Positions 25,276-33,771 of a DNA stretch of 64,000 bases are shown here, piece by piece. The stretch is taken from the NCBI RefSeq assembly GCF_017356035.1, contig NZ_JAFIQX010000001.1:930001-994000 (forward strand), read 5' to 3'. Origin of the DNA: Longitalea luteola (GTDB lineage: Bacteria; Bacteroidota; Bacteroidia; Chitinophagales; Chitinophagaceae). The notes under the pieces were generated by a model, which made no database searches, was not told the origin of the DNA, and saw only the letters and a program-made list of their open reading frames with translations. Position 1 is the first letter of the stretch, and each line of letters begins with the position of its first letter. A program made the translations under genes and the position numbers.

Positions 25276-26607
25276 ATGAAGAAATTGTCCGTATTGTTTG
25301 CCCTTGGGCTGTTTGCTGTTGCCCCGGCTGTCTTTAGCCAAAAAAATATCGATCCCAAAGAAATTCGTGATAAGATGCAGTGGTTTGCCGATGCCAAACT
25401 CGGCATCTTTATTCATGCCGGAATTTATGCAGTTAATGGCGTTGATGAGTCCTGGAGCTTTTATAACAAGAAGATCAGCTATGCTGATTACATGAAGCAA
25501 TTGAACGGCTTTACGTTAAAAAAATACGATCCTGCTTTTTGGGCAGGCCTCATCCAGCAAAGCGGCGCCCGGTATGCTGTCATTACCACCAAACATCACG
25601 ATGGGGTGGCTATGTACGATACCCGCATGAATGCGCTCAGTATTGTAAAGAAAACACCGGCAAAACGGGATATGATCAAACCCTTATTTGAAGAGTTACG
25701 TAAGCGCAATGTCAAATGCGGAGCATACTATTCGCTTATTGACTGGAGCGATCATAATTATCCCGCCTTCCTGAAAGACAGTTCCCGGTATGTCATATCG
25801 AAAGATTATGATCGCTGGAACCGCTTCCGTAATTTTTTTCAGGGACAGATCAAAGAGATCGCCACAATGTTCAATCCTGATCTATGGTGGTTTGATGGCG
25901 ACTGGGAACACAGTGCCGAAGAATGGGAGTCGCAGAAAGTAAGAACCATCATTCTGTCAGCTAATTCCAAAGCTATTATCAACGGACGGCTCCAGGGCTA
26001 TGGCGATTATGAAACGCCCGAACAGAATTTTCCGGTAACACGTCCTGATTATCACTGGTGGGAACTTTGCATGACCAGTAACGACAACTGGGGTTTCCAC
26101 AACGACAACAACTGGAAAACGCCTTATGAAATAATTACCATTTTTGTAGATGCTGTCGCAAACGGCGGTAACCTGCTCCTTGATATAGGACCAAAAGAAG
26201 ACGGCACCATTCCTGATGAACAGGTTAATTTATTGAAAGAACTGGGCGCATGGAACAGTAAACATGGCGAAGCCATTTTCAATACAGTAGGAGGGCTGCC
26301 TCAGGGGCATTTTTACGGCCCTTCAACGCTGTCGAAAGATTCCACAACTTTATATTTATTCCTGCACGGAAAAATGAATGGACAGGTAATGATCAAGGGG
26401 CTTAAAAATAAAGTGGAAGAAGTTACCGTGTTGGGCAGTGAAACAAAGCTGCCATCGAAAGTAGTGGGAAAGATCTCCTGGAGCCCTGTGCCCGGACTGG
26501 TTTATATTGATGTACCCGCGTCCGTTGCAGATAAGTACGTAACTGTATTAAAAGTGAAGCTCGATAAGCCGCTTGATTTATACAAGGGAAGCGGCGGTTT
26601 AAAATAA
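25276..26607 (+). CDS. Alpha-L-fucosidase, GH29
   Basis: A 443-residue exported glycoside hydrolase. ATG 25276 gives a signal peptide (LSVLFALGLFAVAPAVFS). The GH29 barrel begins MQWFADAKLGIFIHAGIYAV and continues with ARYAVITTKHHDGVAMYDT and CGAYYSLIDWSD. The nucleophile Asp is expected in LWWFDGDWEHS. The C-terminal ~90 residues form the family's beta-sandwich. It would release alpha-L-fucose from glycans in the periplasm or outside. No SusCD pair is adjacent. A TATATTTA box ends four bases before the ATG. Confidence 0.92.
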   Translation: MKKLSVLFALGLFAVAPAVFSQKNIDPKEIRDKMQWFADAKLGIFIHAGIYAVNGVDESWSFYNKKISYADYMKQLNGFTLKKYDPAFWAGLIQQSGARYAVITTKHHDGVAMYDTRMNALSIVKKTPAKRDMIKPLFEELRKRNVKCGAYYSLIDWSDHNYPAFLKDSSRYVISKDYDRWNRFRNFFQGQIKEIATMFNPDLWWFDGDWEHSAEEWESQKVRTIILSANSKAIINGRLQGYGDYETPEQNFPVTRPDYHWWELCMTSNDNWGFHNDNNWKTPYEIITIFVDAVANGGNLLLDIGPKEDGTIPDEQVNLLKELGAWNSKHGEAIFNTVGGLPQGHFYGPSTLSKDSTTLYLFLHGKMNGQVMIKGLKNKVEEVTVLGSETKLPSKVVGKISWSPVPGLVYIDVPASVADKYVTVLKVKLDKPLDLYKGSGGLK

Positions 26608-26723
26608 AACAAGGCAATGGCCTGATTCGATGCAATCGTATCTCAAATCGCTTAACGAGGCGTCCCTCCTTGGCGCTTCGTTAGGTGTAAAAATCCGGTC
26701 AACCTGCGTTTTGACAGAGAACG

Positions 26724-27791
26724 CTACAACATCACCCGCTTCCCTTCCTTTGCCGATCTCTTTGCTGCTTCTAGTATTCGTACTACAATAAGATTGTTCT
26801 CCAGTGAAGAAAGATCATTGCCTGGCTGCACTTTGCCATGCAGTACATCCGACAGATACTGCAGGTTATCCGTATACAAAGGTTGTTGCAGTGGTACAGA
26901 CTCATAACTGTTCTTCAACCTCTGCTGAAGTGTATTTGGATTCAATGCGTGCAGATAACCGGATTTACCAAAGACTTCCAAGTCCTTTATACTAAATGGC
27001 CAGTTCCACGATGCTTCAATGATACCAGTAGCATTGCCATAATCCAGTACAATAGTTGCGTCGTCATCTACCTTGGGATACAGGTGGGGTTTGATCTGAT
27101 GTGTAACTGCGGTCACAGCAACCGGCGCCTTTCCGTTCATCAACCAGGTCATTAAGTTAGCGCCATAACAGCCGAAATCAGTAATTGCTCCGCCGCCATT
27201 TTTTACCGGATCAGTTAACCACTGCAGAAAGTCTTTGCTGCAACCAATCTCTTTGGGGCCTTCGTGCCCATCGTGTACCACCATTCTTCTTACATCGCCA
27301 ATAACTTTCGACTGCACCATGTTATACAGTTGCTGGTTGCTTGCATACCAGGTGGTTTCATAATTAGTCAACAAATGAATGCGGTACTTTCGCGCCAGTT
27401 CAGCCATACGATTGGCCTGTGCTACGGTTGTTGCCAGCGGTTTCTCCACCATGACCGGGATGCCTTTGGGCGCACAAACTTCTACTACATCGATATGCTG
27501 ATAAACGGGATTGTAAGCGAGCACCGCTTCAGGATGGATCTTTTGCAGCATCATTTCAAGGGAAGGGTAGAAGATGGAGTCGGGCAGTTGAAACCTTCTT
27601 TTATAACGGCCGCTCAGGGTAGTATCGGCCTCCGCAATACCCTGGATGATCACTTTGCCTTCTTTGTACTGGTGCATCAGTCCCATTGCATGGTCGTGGC
27701 TAAGTCCGGCAACACCTACTTTCAACGGCTGCTGGCTTAATACAGGAAATAGCGATGCAAGTGCCATGAGTGTGAGCAGTGATTTTTTCAT
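26724..27791 (-). CDS. Gfo/Idh/MocA family oxidoreductase (exported)
   Basis: A 355-residue NAD(P)-dependent sugar or inositol dehydrogenase-like protein. ATG 27791 is chosen over 27818 because it starts a signal peptide (MKKSLLTLMALASLFPVLSQ). The Rossmann part has VGVAGLSHDHAMG in place of the usual GxGxxG, then GIPVMVEKPLATTVAQANRMAELARKY, the conserved EKP motif. The C-terminal alpha/beta part has GGGAITDFGCYGANLMTW. The signal peptide suggests export through Tat or Sec, as in other Bacteroidota glycosidase-like members. It is convergent with the GH29 gene. Confidence 0.88.
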   Translation of the reverse strand: MKKSLLTLMALASLFPVLSQQPLKVGVAGLSHDHAMGLMHQYKEGKVIIQGIAEADTTLSGRYKRRFQLPDSIFYPSLEMMLQKIHPEAVLAYNPVYQHIDVVEVCAPKGIPVMVEKPLATTVAQANRMAELARKYRIHLLTNYETTWYASNQQLYNMVQSKVIGDVRRMVVHDGHEGPKEIGCSKDFLQWLTDPVKNGGGAITDFGCYGANLMTWLMNGKAPVAVTAVTHQIKPHLYPKVDDDATIVLDYGNATGIIEASWNWPFSIKDLEVFGKSGYLHALNPNTLQQRLKNSYESVPLQQPLYTDNLQYLSDVLHGKVQPGNDLSSLENNLIVVRILEAAKRSAKEGKRVML

Positions 27792-27936
27792 ATTATTAGG
27801 TTGATGAAAACAAGACAAATAAAGTTAAAGCTTTAGCAGAATACATGAATGCTTTCCTGCATTTGTTGTATTTTATTCATCATCCTGATGGCTGCTGGTT
27901 GTCTGGTAAATGTTGCGATTTGCGTATCTTTAGTAT

Positions 27937-29928
27937 ATGACGAAAAATACCTTATCAATCATCTGCCAACTGCTCTTTCTTTTCCCTTGCGTTGCTCAAC
28001 GGTTCACTCAGGTTCCTTCAGACAGCGGCGTATTTATATTACATAAGTTTCAGCAGGCCATAGGACGCGAAGTGTATCACACTACCAAAGCGAATGGTAG
28101 TACAAAATATGATATCGATTTTAAATTTGTTGACCGCGGCAGTCCTGTTCCACTCACTGCCAGCATCCGCGTAAATGCTGCCGGCGAGCCATTGTCTTTT
28201 TTTATGAAAGGTAAAACCTCCCGCTTTTCCCAGGTGCACGATTCAGTTAGCATTACCGGTCAGCAGGTATTTGTTCATACCGCCTATACATCGTTCACGC
28301 AGCGTCTTTTGCCGAACACGTTTACTATAGAGGGGTATTCTCCGGCCACCGTTCAGCAGTTGCTGCTGAAATACTGGCTACTAAAGAAGCAACCAGCCCA
28401 TATTCATACACTTCCTGCCGGCTCGCTGCAAATCCGTCGCGAAGGCATCGACACGGTAACCCTGAACGGAAAACGGTTTATCCTTAACCGCATGGGCATC
28501 CGCGGACTGATCTGGGGCAGCGAAATGGTATGGACTGACCAGCAGGGTAATGTTGTATGCATTCTGACGATCGATGCAGAAGGAGATAAGACCGAGATGG
28601 TACGGGAAGCCTATGTTTCCCTGCTCCCTTCCTTCATTGCTCTGGGCGCTCAATATGGAATGGCTGCTTTTGCCGCTTCCTTACAAGGGAATAAACACCG
28701 CGAAAAGATGCTGGCCATCAAAGGCGGCCAGTTAATTGATGTAGAGAAAGGCATTGCTGTGCCCAACAAGATGCTGCTGATCAAAGACGGACTTATCGCC
28801 CAAATAGGCACTCCTGAAACCCTGCCTGCCAACATACCAGTCATCGATGCTACGGGAAAAAGTATTGTGCCCGGTCTTTGGGATATGCACGCCCATTTTC
28901 AGCAAACGGAATGGGGACCGGCTTATCTTGCCGCCGGCGTAACCACCGTTCGCGATTGTGGCAATGAACTTGATTTTATTACTGCTACGAAGAAAGCAAT
29001 AGACAGCGGCAAAGGGGTGGGTCCTCGTATCTTAATGGCCGGCATCATCGACGGCAAAGGGCCTATAGCCCTTGGGGTTATCCAGGCCGATACACCGTCA
29101 ACTGCTATTAAAGCGGTTCATCATTACAAATCCCTGGGTTTTGATCAGATCAAACTGTACAGTTCAGTAAAACCTGCAATTGTCAGGGTCATCTGTGATG
29201 AAGCACACCGGTTGGGGCTTACTGTTACCGGACATATACCGCGTGGGATGAACCTTCGCGCAGCCGTTGACTCAGGCATGGATATGGTGAACCATCTTCC
29301 ATATTTGATAGGCCTCATGAAAGCCGATAAATACAGGAATATAGATTTTGAAGATACTGCGAGTCAGGCTGCCATCGATTTTGTGGTAAAGCATCGTACG
29401 GTAATTGACCCGACTATCGGCGTGTATGCCCTGTCGACCAGAAATATTAACGAAGATATTACGAAGATAGAGCCCGCTTTTTATACCTTGCCGCTCACCC
29501 TGCAGATCCAGTTTAAAAGTATGGGAGTGGATTCTGCCACTGCAGCGTTGTATAAACCTGCGCTTAAGAGCATGGGTATATTGGTAAAAAAGCTGTACCA
29601 GGCAGGTGTACCTATTGTAGCGGGTACGGATATGTGTTTCCCAGGTTACAGTGTAGCGCGTGAACTGGAATTGTATGTGGAAGGCGGCCTTACTGCTGCC
29701 GAGGCGCTTAAAACAGCTACCATCATTCCAGCCCAGGTCATGGGTAAAAGTGCTGTATCGGGCTCTATTGCTCCAGACAAACAGGCGGATCTGTTTATCG
29801 TAGACGGCAACCCGTTCACCAATATCAGCGACGTACGCAATGTACACATAGTGATCAAGGACGGGCAGGTGTATGACCCGGAGAAACTGCACCGCATAGT
29901 TGAATTCAGCAGTAAGAAAGGCCGGTGA
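27937..29928 (+). CDS. Exported amidohydrolase family protein
   Basis: A 663-residue protein. After a signal peptide (IICQLLFLFPCVAQ) come ~230 residues of unknown fold, then an imidazolonepropionase/prolidase-like amidohydrolase from ~250. Metal-site landmarks are VPGLWDMHAHF (HxH), the Lys in LGFDQIKLYSSVK, VTGHIPRGM, NHLPYL and PIVAGTDMCFPG, with the closing GSIAPDKQADLFIVDGNP typical of the superfamily. It probably hydrolyses a peptide-like or cyclic amide substrate in the periplasm. A TATCTTTA box ends four bases before the ATG. Confidence 0.88.
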   Translation: MTKNTLSIICQLLFLFPCVAQRFTQVPSDSGVFILHKFQQAIGREVYHTTKANGSTKYDIDFKFVDRGSPVPLTASIRVNAAGEPLSFFMKGKTSRFSQVHDSVSITGQQVFVHTAYTSFTQRLLPNTFTIEGYSPATVQQLLLKYWLLKKQPAHIHTLPAGSLQIRREGIDTVTLNGKRFILNRMGIRGLIWGSEMVWTDQQGNVVCILTIDAEGDKTEMVREAYVSLLPSFIALGAQYGMAAFAASLQGNKHREKMLAIKGGQLIDVEKGIAVPNKMLLIKDGLIAQIGTPETLPANIPVIDATGKSIVPGLWDMHAHFQQTEWGPAYLAAGVTTVRDCGNELDFITATKKAIDSGKGVGPRILMAGIIDGKGPIALGVIQADTPSTAIKAVHHYKSLGFDQIKLYSSVKPAIVRVICDEAHRLGLTVTGHIPRGMNLRAAVDSGMDMVNHLPYLIGLMKADKYRNIDFEDTASQAAIDFVVKHRTVIDPTIGVYALSTRNINEDITKIEPAFYTLPLTLQIQFKSMGVDSATAALYKPALKSMGILVKKLYQAGVPIVAGTDMCFPGYSVARELELYVEGGLTAAEALKTATIIPAQVMGKSAVSGSIAPDKQADLFIVDGNPFTNISDVRNVHIVIKDGQVYDPEKLHRIVEFSSKKGR

Positions 29929-29974
29929 TCCCTGGCAGGCATGATGAGCATTTGGTGAAGTAAAAAAGATAATT

Positions 29975-30004
29975 AAAGAGGCAAGCCACATGGCCTGCCT
30001 CTTT
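29975..30004. terminator. Bidirectional terminator hairpin
   Basis: AAAGAGGCAAGCCA (29975-29988) pairs with TGGCCTGCCTCTTT (29991-30004) with one mismatch. It lies between the convergent amidohydrolase (+) and GreA-like (-) genes. Confidence 0.65.
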
Positions 30005-30014
30005 ATGAAACTGT

Positions 30015-30416
30015 TTACTGTTCGTTGATTACATCAAGAATGAGATAGGTTTTTTTCCCTGATGGCATTTGCCAGCTCACCTGTTGTCCCTGCCGGAATC
30101 CTATGAGGGCTGTACCAATTGGCGCCATCACGGAGATCTTCCCTTCTCTGATATTCGCTTTTTCGGGGGTGACAATCGTTATCTCCATGATGTCATCCGT
30201 TCCTTCGGTTTTAACCCGGACTGTTGAGTTAATTCTTATAGCATCATTGGGAAAGTCTTCTTTCTCCACCACTTTCGCCCGCTTTAATTCGGCTTTTAAT
30301 ACTACTGCGTTCCGCCGGTCAAATGCCGTCTTTGGTTTTACTCCATTTAAATACGACGTCAGTAATTTATGATCGTCTTTTCTCAGTATCAGATCCTCGT
30401 TTATCGTTAGCATCAT
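30015..30416 (-). CDS. GreA/GreB-family (Rnk-like) transcription factor
   Basis: A 133-residue protein with the GreA/GreB C-terminal FKBP-like domain (ITIVTPEKANIREGKISVMAPIGTALIG, QQVSWQMPSG). It lacks the long N-terminal coiled coil with acidic tip of true Gre factors and instead has a short helical start (LILRKDDHKLLTSYLNG), as in Rnk, the regulator of nucleoside diphosphate kinase. It probably binds RNA polymerase without stimulating transcript cleavage. ATG at 30413 is an alternative start. Confidence 0.85.
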   Translation of the reverse strand: MMLTINEDLILRKDDHKLLTSYLNGVKPKTAFDRRNAVVLKAELKRAKVVEKEDFPNDAIRINSTVRVKTEGTDDIMEITIVTPEKANIREGKISVMAPIGTALIGFRQGQQVSWQMPSGKKTYLILDVINEQ

Positions 30417-30825
30417 AAATAATTTTTAGTGATTGATTTTCGTTCTGCCATTACATGCAGCTACTGTGCACGACCTGCCGGGTCATACGCTGGCAGACAG
30501 CCCTGAAGCTGATCTAATGATTTAATTGATAGGTAAAAGCTATCCTAATACAACCGGAGTGTAATTCCCAAGCGCTTTTAAGATCAGGCTTGGGGAATAA
30601 ACCCAAAGTCTTTAAAGCTTGAGATATAGAACAGATGGTGGCAGAAAGGCATGAACTCCTGAAATGATGATGGGCGTATCATTCCACATCCGAAGGAACC
30701 GGATCTTGTGAACGTGAAAGTTCGATTATGGAGTATTACCTGGATCATCACTGCAAAGGTAATGAAATATCCTGTATAAGAAAATGCAGGCATATAAGCA
30801 GTGGTCGCCCGGGTGTTAATTTTCA
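30417..30825. other. Intergenic stretch without a recognisable gene
   Basis: About 400 bp between the GreA-like gene and the terminator of the polysaccharide lyase-like gene. The open frame at 30584-30844 (minus) has a composition unlike a protein and overlaps the terminator stem. No repeat or RNA structure was recognised. Confidence 0.4.
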
Positions 30826-30867
30826 TTAAAAAAAATTGCACCATCCGACAGCTGCGGATGGTGCAAT
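30826..30867 (-). terminator. Strong terminator of the polysaccharide lyase-like gene
   Basis: ATTGCACCATCCG (30835-30847) and CGGATGGTGCAAT (30855-30867) form a perfect 13-bp stem. Read on the minus strand the stem is followed by a run of eight T residues, so it ends the gene at 30915-31757. Confidence 0.85.
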
Positions 30868-30914
30868 CCTTTTAGAGGTTCTGATGTCATACAAAGTCAC
30901 TGGCCAACCAGGTA

Positions 30915-31757
30915 CTACATGCCGGCCATTGTCGCATAGCTGGCATTTTCATCGCCCATCTTCACATCATCAAAGTAGATCACTCTTCTGTTCGTAGAAG
31001 ATGTACGGCTGCCATTCCAATATGATTTGTAAATACCGAATTTCCAGAAGGGGAGGTGAAAACTACCGGTGAGCGGGTAGCTGTTGGCGCCGGCATGATT
31101 CAGAATCTTCACACCATCCCGCCAGATCTCCACCAAACCGTCTGATCCGGCTGTGTGATTCACATGCATAACATACGTATGCCATCTGTCTTTGTCCAGT
31201 GCTCCAAGATCGATCCAGGTTTTGTTAAGCACTCTCAGGTACAGTCTGTCGTTTTTTGTACGCAGACAGAGCGCTGGTGAAACGCCACCGCCCTGGTGCC
31301 ACTGGGTGATCACTTCATCTGCTGCATCAGGTGTATAATCTGCGCTGGGAATGTACATCGCATAAGAATACCAGCGGTTGTTGCTTGTTGCTATGGGGAA
31401 AGTTATTTCAGCTCTTGTTCCACCCTGTACTTCGGGATCACTATCCCTTAATTCAAAACGTATCGATTTACTACCACTACTGTATTGATCGGGGGAAGCT
31501 GTAATTGAATAGGGTGCTGCTGCCTGCAATTTCGCATAAGAATTATTGAACCAGTTTCCATCGGCATTCTCCTGCCAGATCACGTTGCCAATAGATTTAA
31601 TAGAGACCTGTTCGTTCACCGTATTGTCAACTTCGTTTTCAACGGGAGATATCATTGCATCTTTCTGACAAGAGTATAAAGACGCTACCAAAAAAGGAAC
31701 CGCAAGCAGGTGCTTGTTGTTAAATAGTTTGCCTGAGTTACGCATCGATGTTTTCAT
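30915..31757 (-). CDS. Polysaccharide lyase-like lipoprotein (heparin lyase I/PF14099 type)
   Basis: A 280-residue lipoprotein (lipobox SLYSC, about residue 30). The mature part is a jelly roll: YSSGSKSIRFELRDSDPEVQGGTRAEI, then RWYSYAMYIPSADYTPD, VITQWHQGGGVSPALCLR, and KFGIYKSYWNG near the end. These are hallmarks of the heparin lyase I/polysaccharide lyase family (PF14099), which includes glucuronan and alginate lyase-like members. It would cleave a uronic-acid polymer at the cell surface. The exact substrate cannot be stated. It is monocistronic and has its own strong terminator. Confidence 0.82.
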   Translation of the reverse strand: MKTSMRNSGKLFNNKHLLAVPFLVASLYSCQKDAMISPVENEVDNTVNEQVSIKSIGNVIWQENADGNWFNNSYAKLQAAAPYSITASPDQYSSGSKSIRFELRDSDPEVQGGTRAEITFPIATSNNRWYSYAMYIPSADYTPDAADEVITQWHQGGGVSPALCLRTKNDRLYLRVLNKTWIDLGALDKDRWHTYVMHVNHTAGSDGLVEIWRDGVKILNHAGANSYPLTGSFHLPFWKFGIYKSYWNGSRTSSTNRRVIYFDDVKMGDENASYATMAGM

Positions 31758-32867
31758 TTGAGTTTTTTAATTAATTGTTTAAATACAGCATTTCACTTTG
31801 CTGTCATGGTCAACGGTATGGACAGAAATCTCCCTGTCGTATCACAAGCCCTTTTTTGAGCTGTGATCCGTTAACCCGAAGGCACTTCATTACTGTTTTC
31901 AGTTTACATTTCTCTCTGTTTGGCGTACTTGCAGTACACCAACCTCCTGGTGCACAACTGTGAACATGGCACACCGGTTGATCCTTACTGTTTGATTATT
32001 GACTAACAGGTACGAGTTTAACCAAGTAACGAGCTCGTGTTATTATGCTTTCTGTAAGTCGGATAAATCTGCTTCCAATACTGGCACCGGATAAATCTAG
32101 CTTAAGCTGTAGTTAAATTTCATAAGGGACAACAGGGTAGGACTTACTAACTTTTCAGTTAGTATCAATGCATTTTAACAATACTCTTAGTGGGATAATT
32201 CAACTATGAATTCTCTTGCTTTGCTTGCACAAAGTATCAGCACCATTTTTTTTGCCATAACAACAGCCTTCAAACCGTTTTTGAAATAATTATCAAATTT
32301 GTGTGGCCGGTTGATCAGCGTCTGGCAATAAAAAATGGCTCCTTTTGTAAATGGGATTTTTCCAGCAATTGGGAAAAACTGTCTGGCATGCATATTACCG
32401 GGGCTGGCACGGATTGCTTTGTTTTAGCTCCCAGTTGAGAAATTCCAGCTGCTATAGATGACGCAACCTGGATGAGTTGACTAAAAATGGTGTTTAACAT
32501 AGGTCCTTTTGTGTTTTTCTAAGAGTATTTCGCCTAAGTTGACAATTATGGTGCCTTAAAAGCCAGAAAAAAGAAGCATATGAGCTGCGTCAGTAAATTT
32601 GGGTAAGGGTTGGTAAGGGTTTATGCTTACTTAAGTTCATAAAATAGCCCATTTACCGGAAAAAAAAGGAGTCAGCAAGCATGCCACAACCGGCTACCGG
32701 AAAATGAGGAAGAAACGCGCCACCGGTAAATTGAGTGTTTTTATTACAATTAAATAAATATTTTCTTTATTCAGCCAGGTGCTGTCAACGATCAAAAAGA
32801 AAATGGCACAGGTTCAGATGATCATACTATTATAAAAATCCTTCCTGGTTCTGCCACGTAGGCGTTT
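31758..32867. other. Long gene-poor stretch (~1.1 kb)
   Basis: No convincing gene or RNA was identified. Its first ~150 bp must carry the promoter of the minus-strand lyase gene. Two overlapping minus-strand frames (32187-32393 and 32315-32500) are the only candidates. The second encodes a peptide starting MLNTIFSQLIQVASSIAAGI, amphipathic at its start, and could be a small gene or part of a decayed one. The stretch runs into an orphan sorting-domain fragment, so it may be the graveyard of a larger exported-protein gene. Confidence 0.4.
32315..32500 (-). CDS. Possible small protein of unknown function
   Basis: A 61-codon frame beginning MLNTIFSQLIQVASSIAAGI, with a purine-rich AAAGGA seven bases before the ATG. 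The first 25 residues would make an amphipathic helix; the rest (QSVPAPVICMPDSF) is uninformative. A second, shifted minus-strand frame overlaps the 3' half, which may indicate decay. Support is weak. Confidence 0.25.
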   Translation of the reverse strand: MLNTIFSQLIQVASSIAAGISQLGAKTKQSVPAPVICMPDSFSQLLEKSHLQKEPFFIARR

Positions 32868-33050
32868 ATGAAAAACAGACAGGCTCCTCTTCTGCCAGAC
32901 CAGGAACCATCCCGTTTATCGATACCTATCAGTTTTAGCGCTGACAGCATTGTATGTCTGCACCAGAAAGGTTTATATTTTTATCGCGTTACGGTGAAGG
33001 CAAAGGGCCAGGTATGGGTTAAAACCGGGAAGATCAATGTAGTTAAATAA
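32868..33050 (+). pseudogene. Orphan T9SS C-terminal sorting-domain fragment
   Basis: The frame ends KGLYFYRVTVKAKG, then VKTGKINVVK and a stop, matching the usual end of a type 9 secretion C-terminal sorting domain (GxYxYRVxx...KTGKxxVxK). Only ~60 codons are open; no exported protein precedes it. An intrinsic terminator still follows the stop codon. It is best read as the 3' relic of a secreted-protein gene. The ATG at 32868 is probably not a true start. Confidence 0.5.
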
Positions 33051-33075
33051 AGGCTGTCAGCAGCGGTTTGGGAAA

Positions 33076-33108
33076 AAAACCGGCAGCGCATTAATCGCTG
33101 CCGGTTTT
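33076..33108. terminator. Bidirectional terminator
   Basis: AAAACCGGCAGCG (33076-33088) and CGCTGCCGGTTTT (33096-33108) form a perfect 13-bp stem with flanking A and T runs on both sides. It serves the sorting-domain relic (+) and the SnoaL-like gene (-). Confidence 0.8.
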
Positions 33109-33113
33109 ATAGC

Positions 33114-33509
33114 TTATGACCAGAATGAGTTTTCTGCTTCGATGTCCGCAGTAAAGACCCTCGCTTTTACAATTTCGCCATTGTTAACCGTATAAACGTC
33201 TATATTTTCTACGTTGAGTGTAGCGCCATCCGGTTTCGTCGCCTGCCATTGCAACAGACAGGCTACCTCGTTTCCATTGACGGTAACTGATTTAATATCC
33301 GTCAGCCGGAGGCTGTTTGCTGATAGTTCAAACATTTTTCCTACCATACCGAAAACTTCGGCCGCTGAGTTTTTGATCCCTGATACCAGATTATCGCCTG
33401 GTTGCTCCCAACGAATGTTTGGACTTAACAGCGCTGCGAGTTGTGCGTTATTACCGGTTTGAACAGCCTTTAAGAATTCGGTCACAATTGTTTTTGCCTG
33501 ATTTTCCAT
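33114..33509 (-). CDS. SnoaL-like/NTF2-fold protein
   Basis: A 131-residue protein of the nuclear transport factor 2/ketosteroid isomerase-like superfamily. ATG 33509 (MENQAKTIVTEFLKAVQTGN) is chosen over 33638 since the family starts with this helix. Further landmarks are LAALLSPNIRWEQPGDN and the closing ENIDVYTVNNGEIVKARVFTAD. Members act as small isomerases, hydrolases or ligand binders; the substrate is unknown. It is divergent from the AraC gene at 33772, which may regulate it. Confidence 0.85.
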   Translation of the reverse strand: MENQAKTIVTEFLKAVQTGNNAQLAALLSPNIRWEQPGDNLVSGIKNSAAEVFGMVGKMFELSANSLRLTDIKSVTVNGNEVACLLQWQATKPDGATLNVENIDVYTVNNGEIVKARVFTADIEAENSFWS

Positions 33510-33771
33510 ATTAAACGTTTTTATAAATGATGAATAGATTTCAATTTTTATCTCGAATGATCTCCTGAGTGTCGAACAGGTTTGTTGTTCGTTTCTGAGT
33601 TCAAAGTTGAGGCAAAAACAACCTGCAGCTGTTATCATTTGACGACCATGAGTTGTCAGATCGCGCCATTGTTGATTTCGTCAATCGCGACAATGTGTTG
33701 ACTGATTGCGCCAGGCGCTCCTGATCTCCCATGAAGAACTTATCTTAGTGTTATTATCATTGCTTATTAGT

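Noticed and set aside
29272-29991. 239-aa minus-strand frame
   Set aside because: It is a shadow of the amidohydrolase gene, which carries its metal-binding motifs on the plus strand.
30584-30844. 86-aa minus-strand frame
   Set aside because: It overlaps the terminator stem of the next gene and has no protein-like character or start context.
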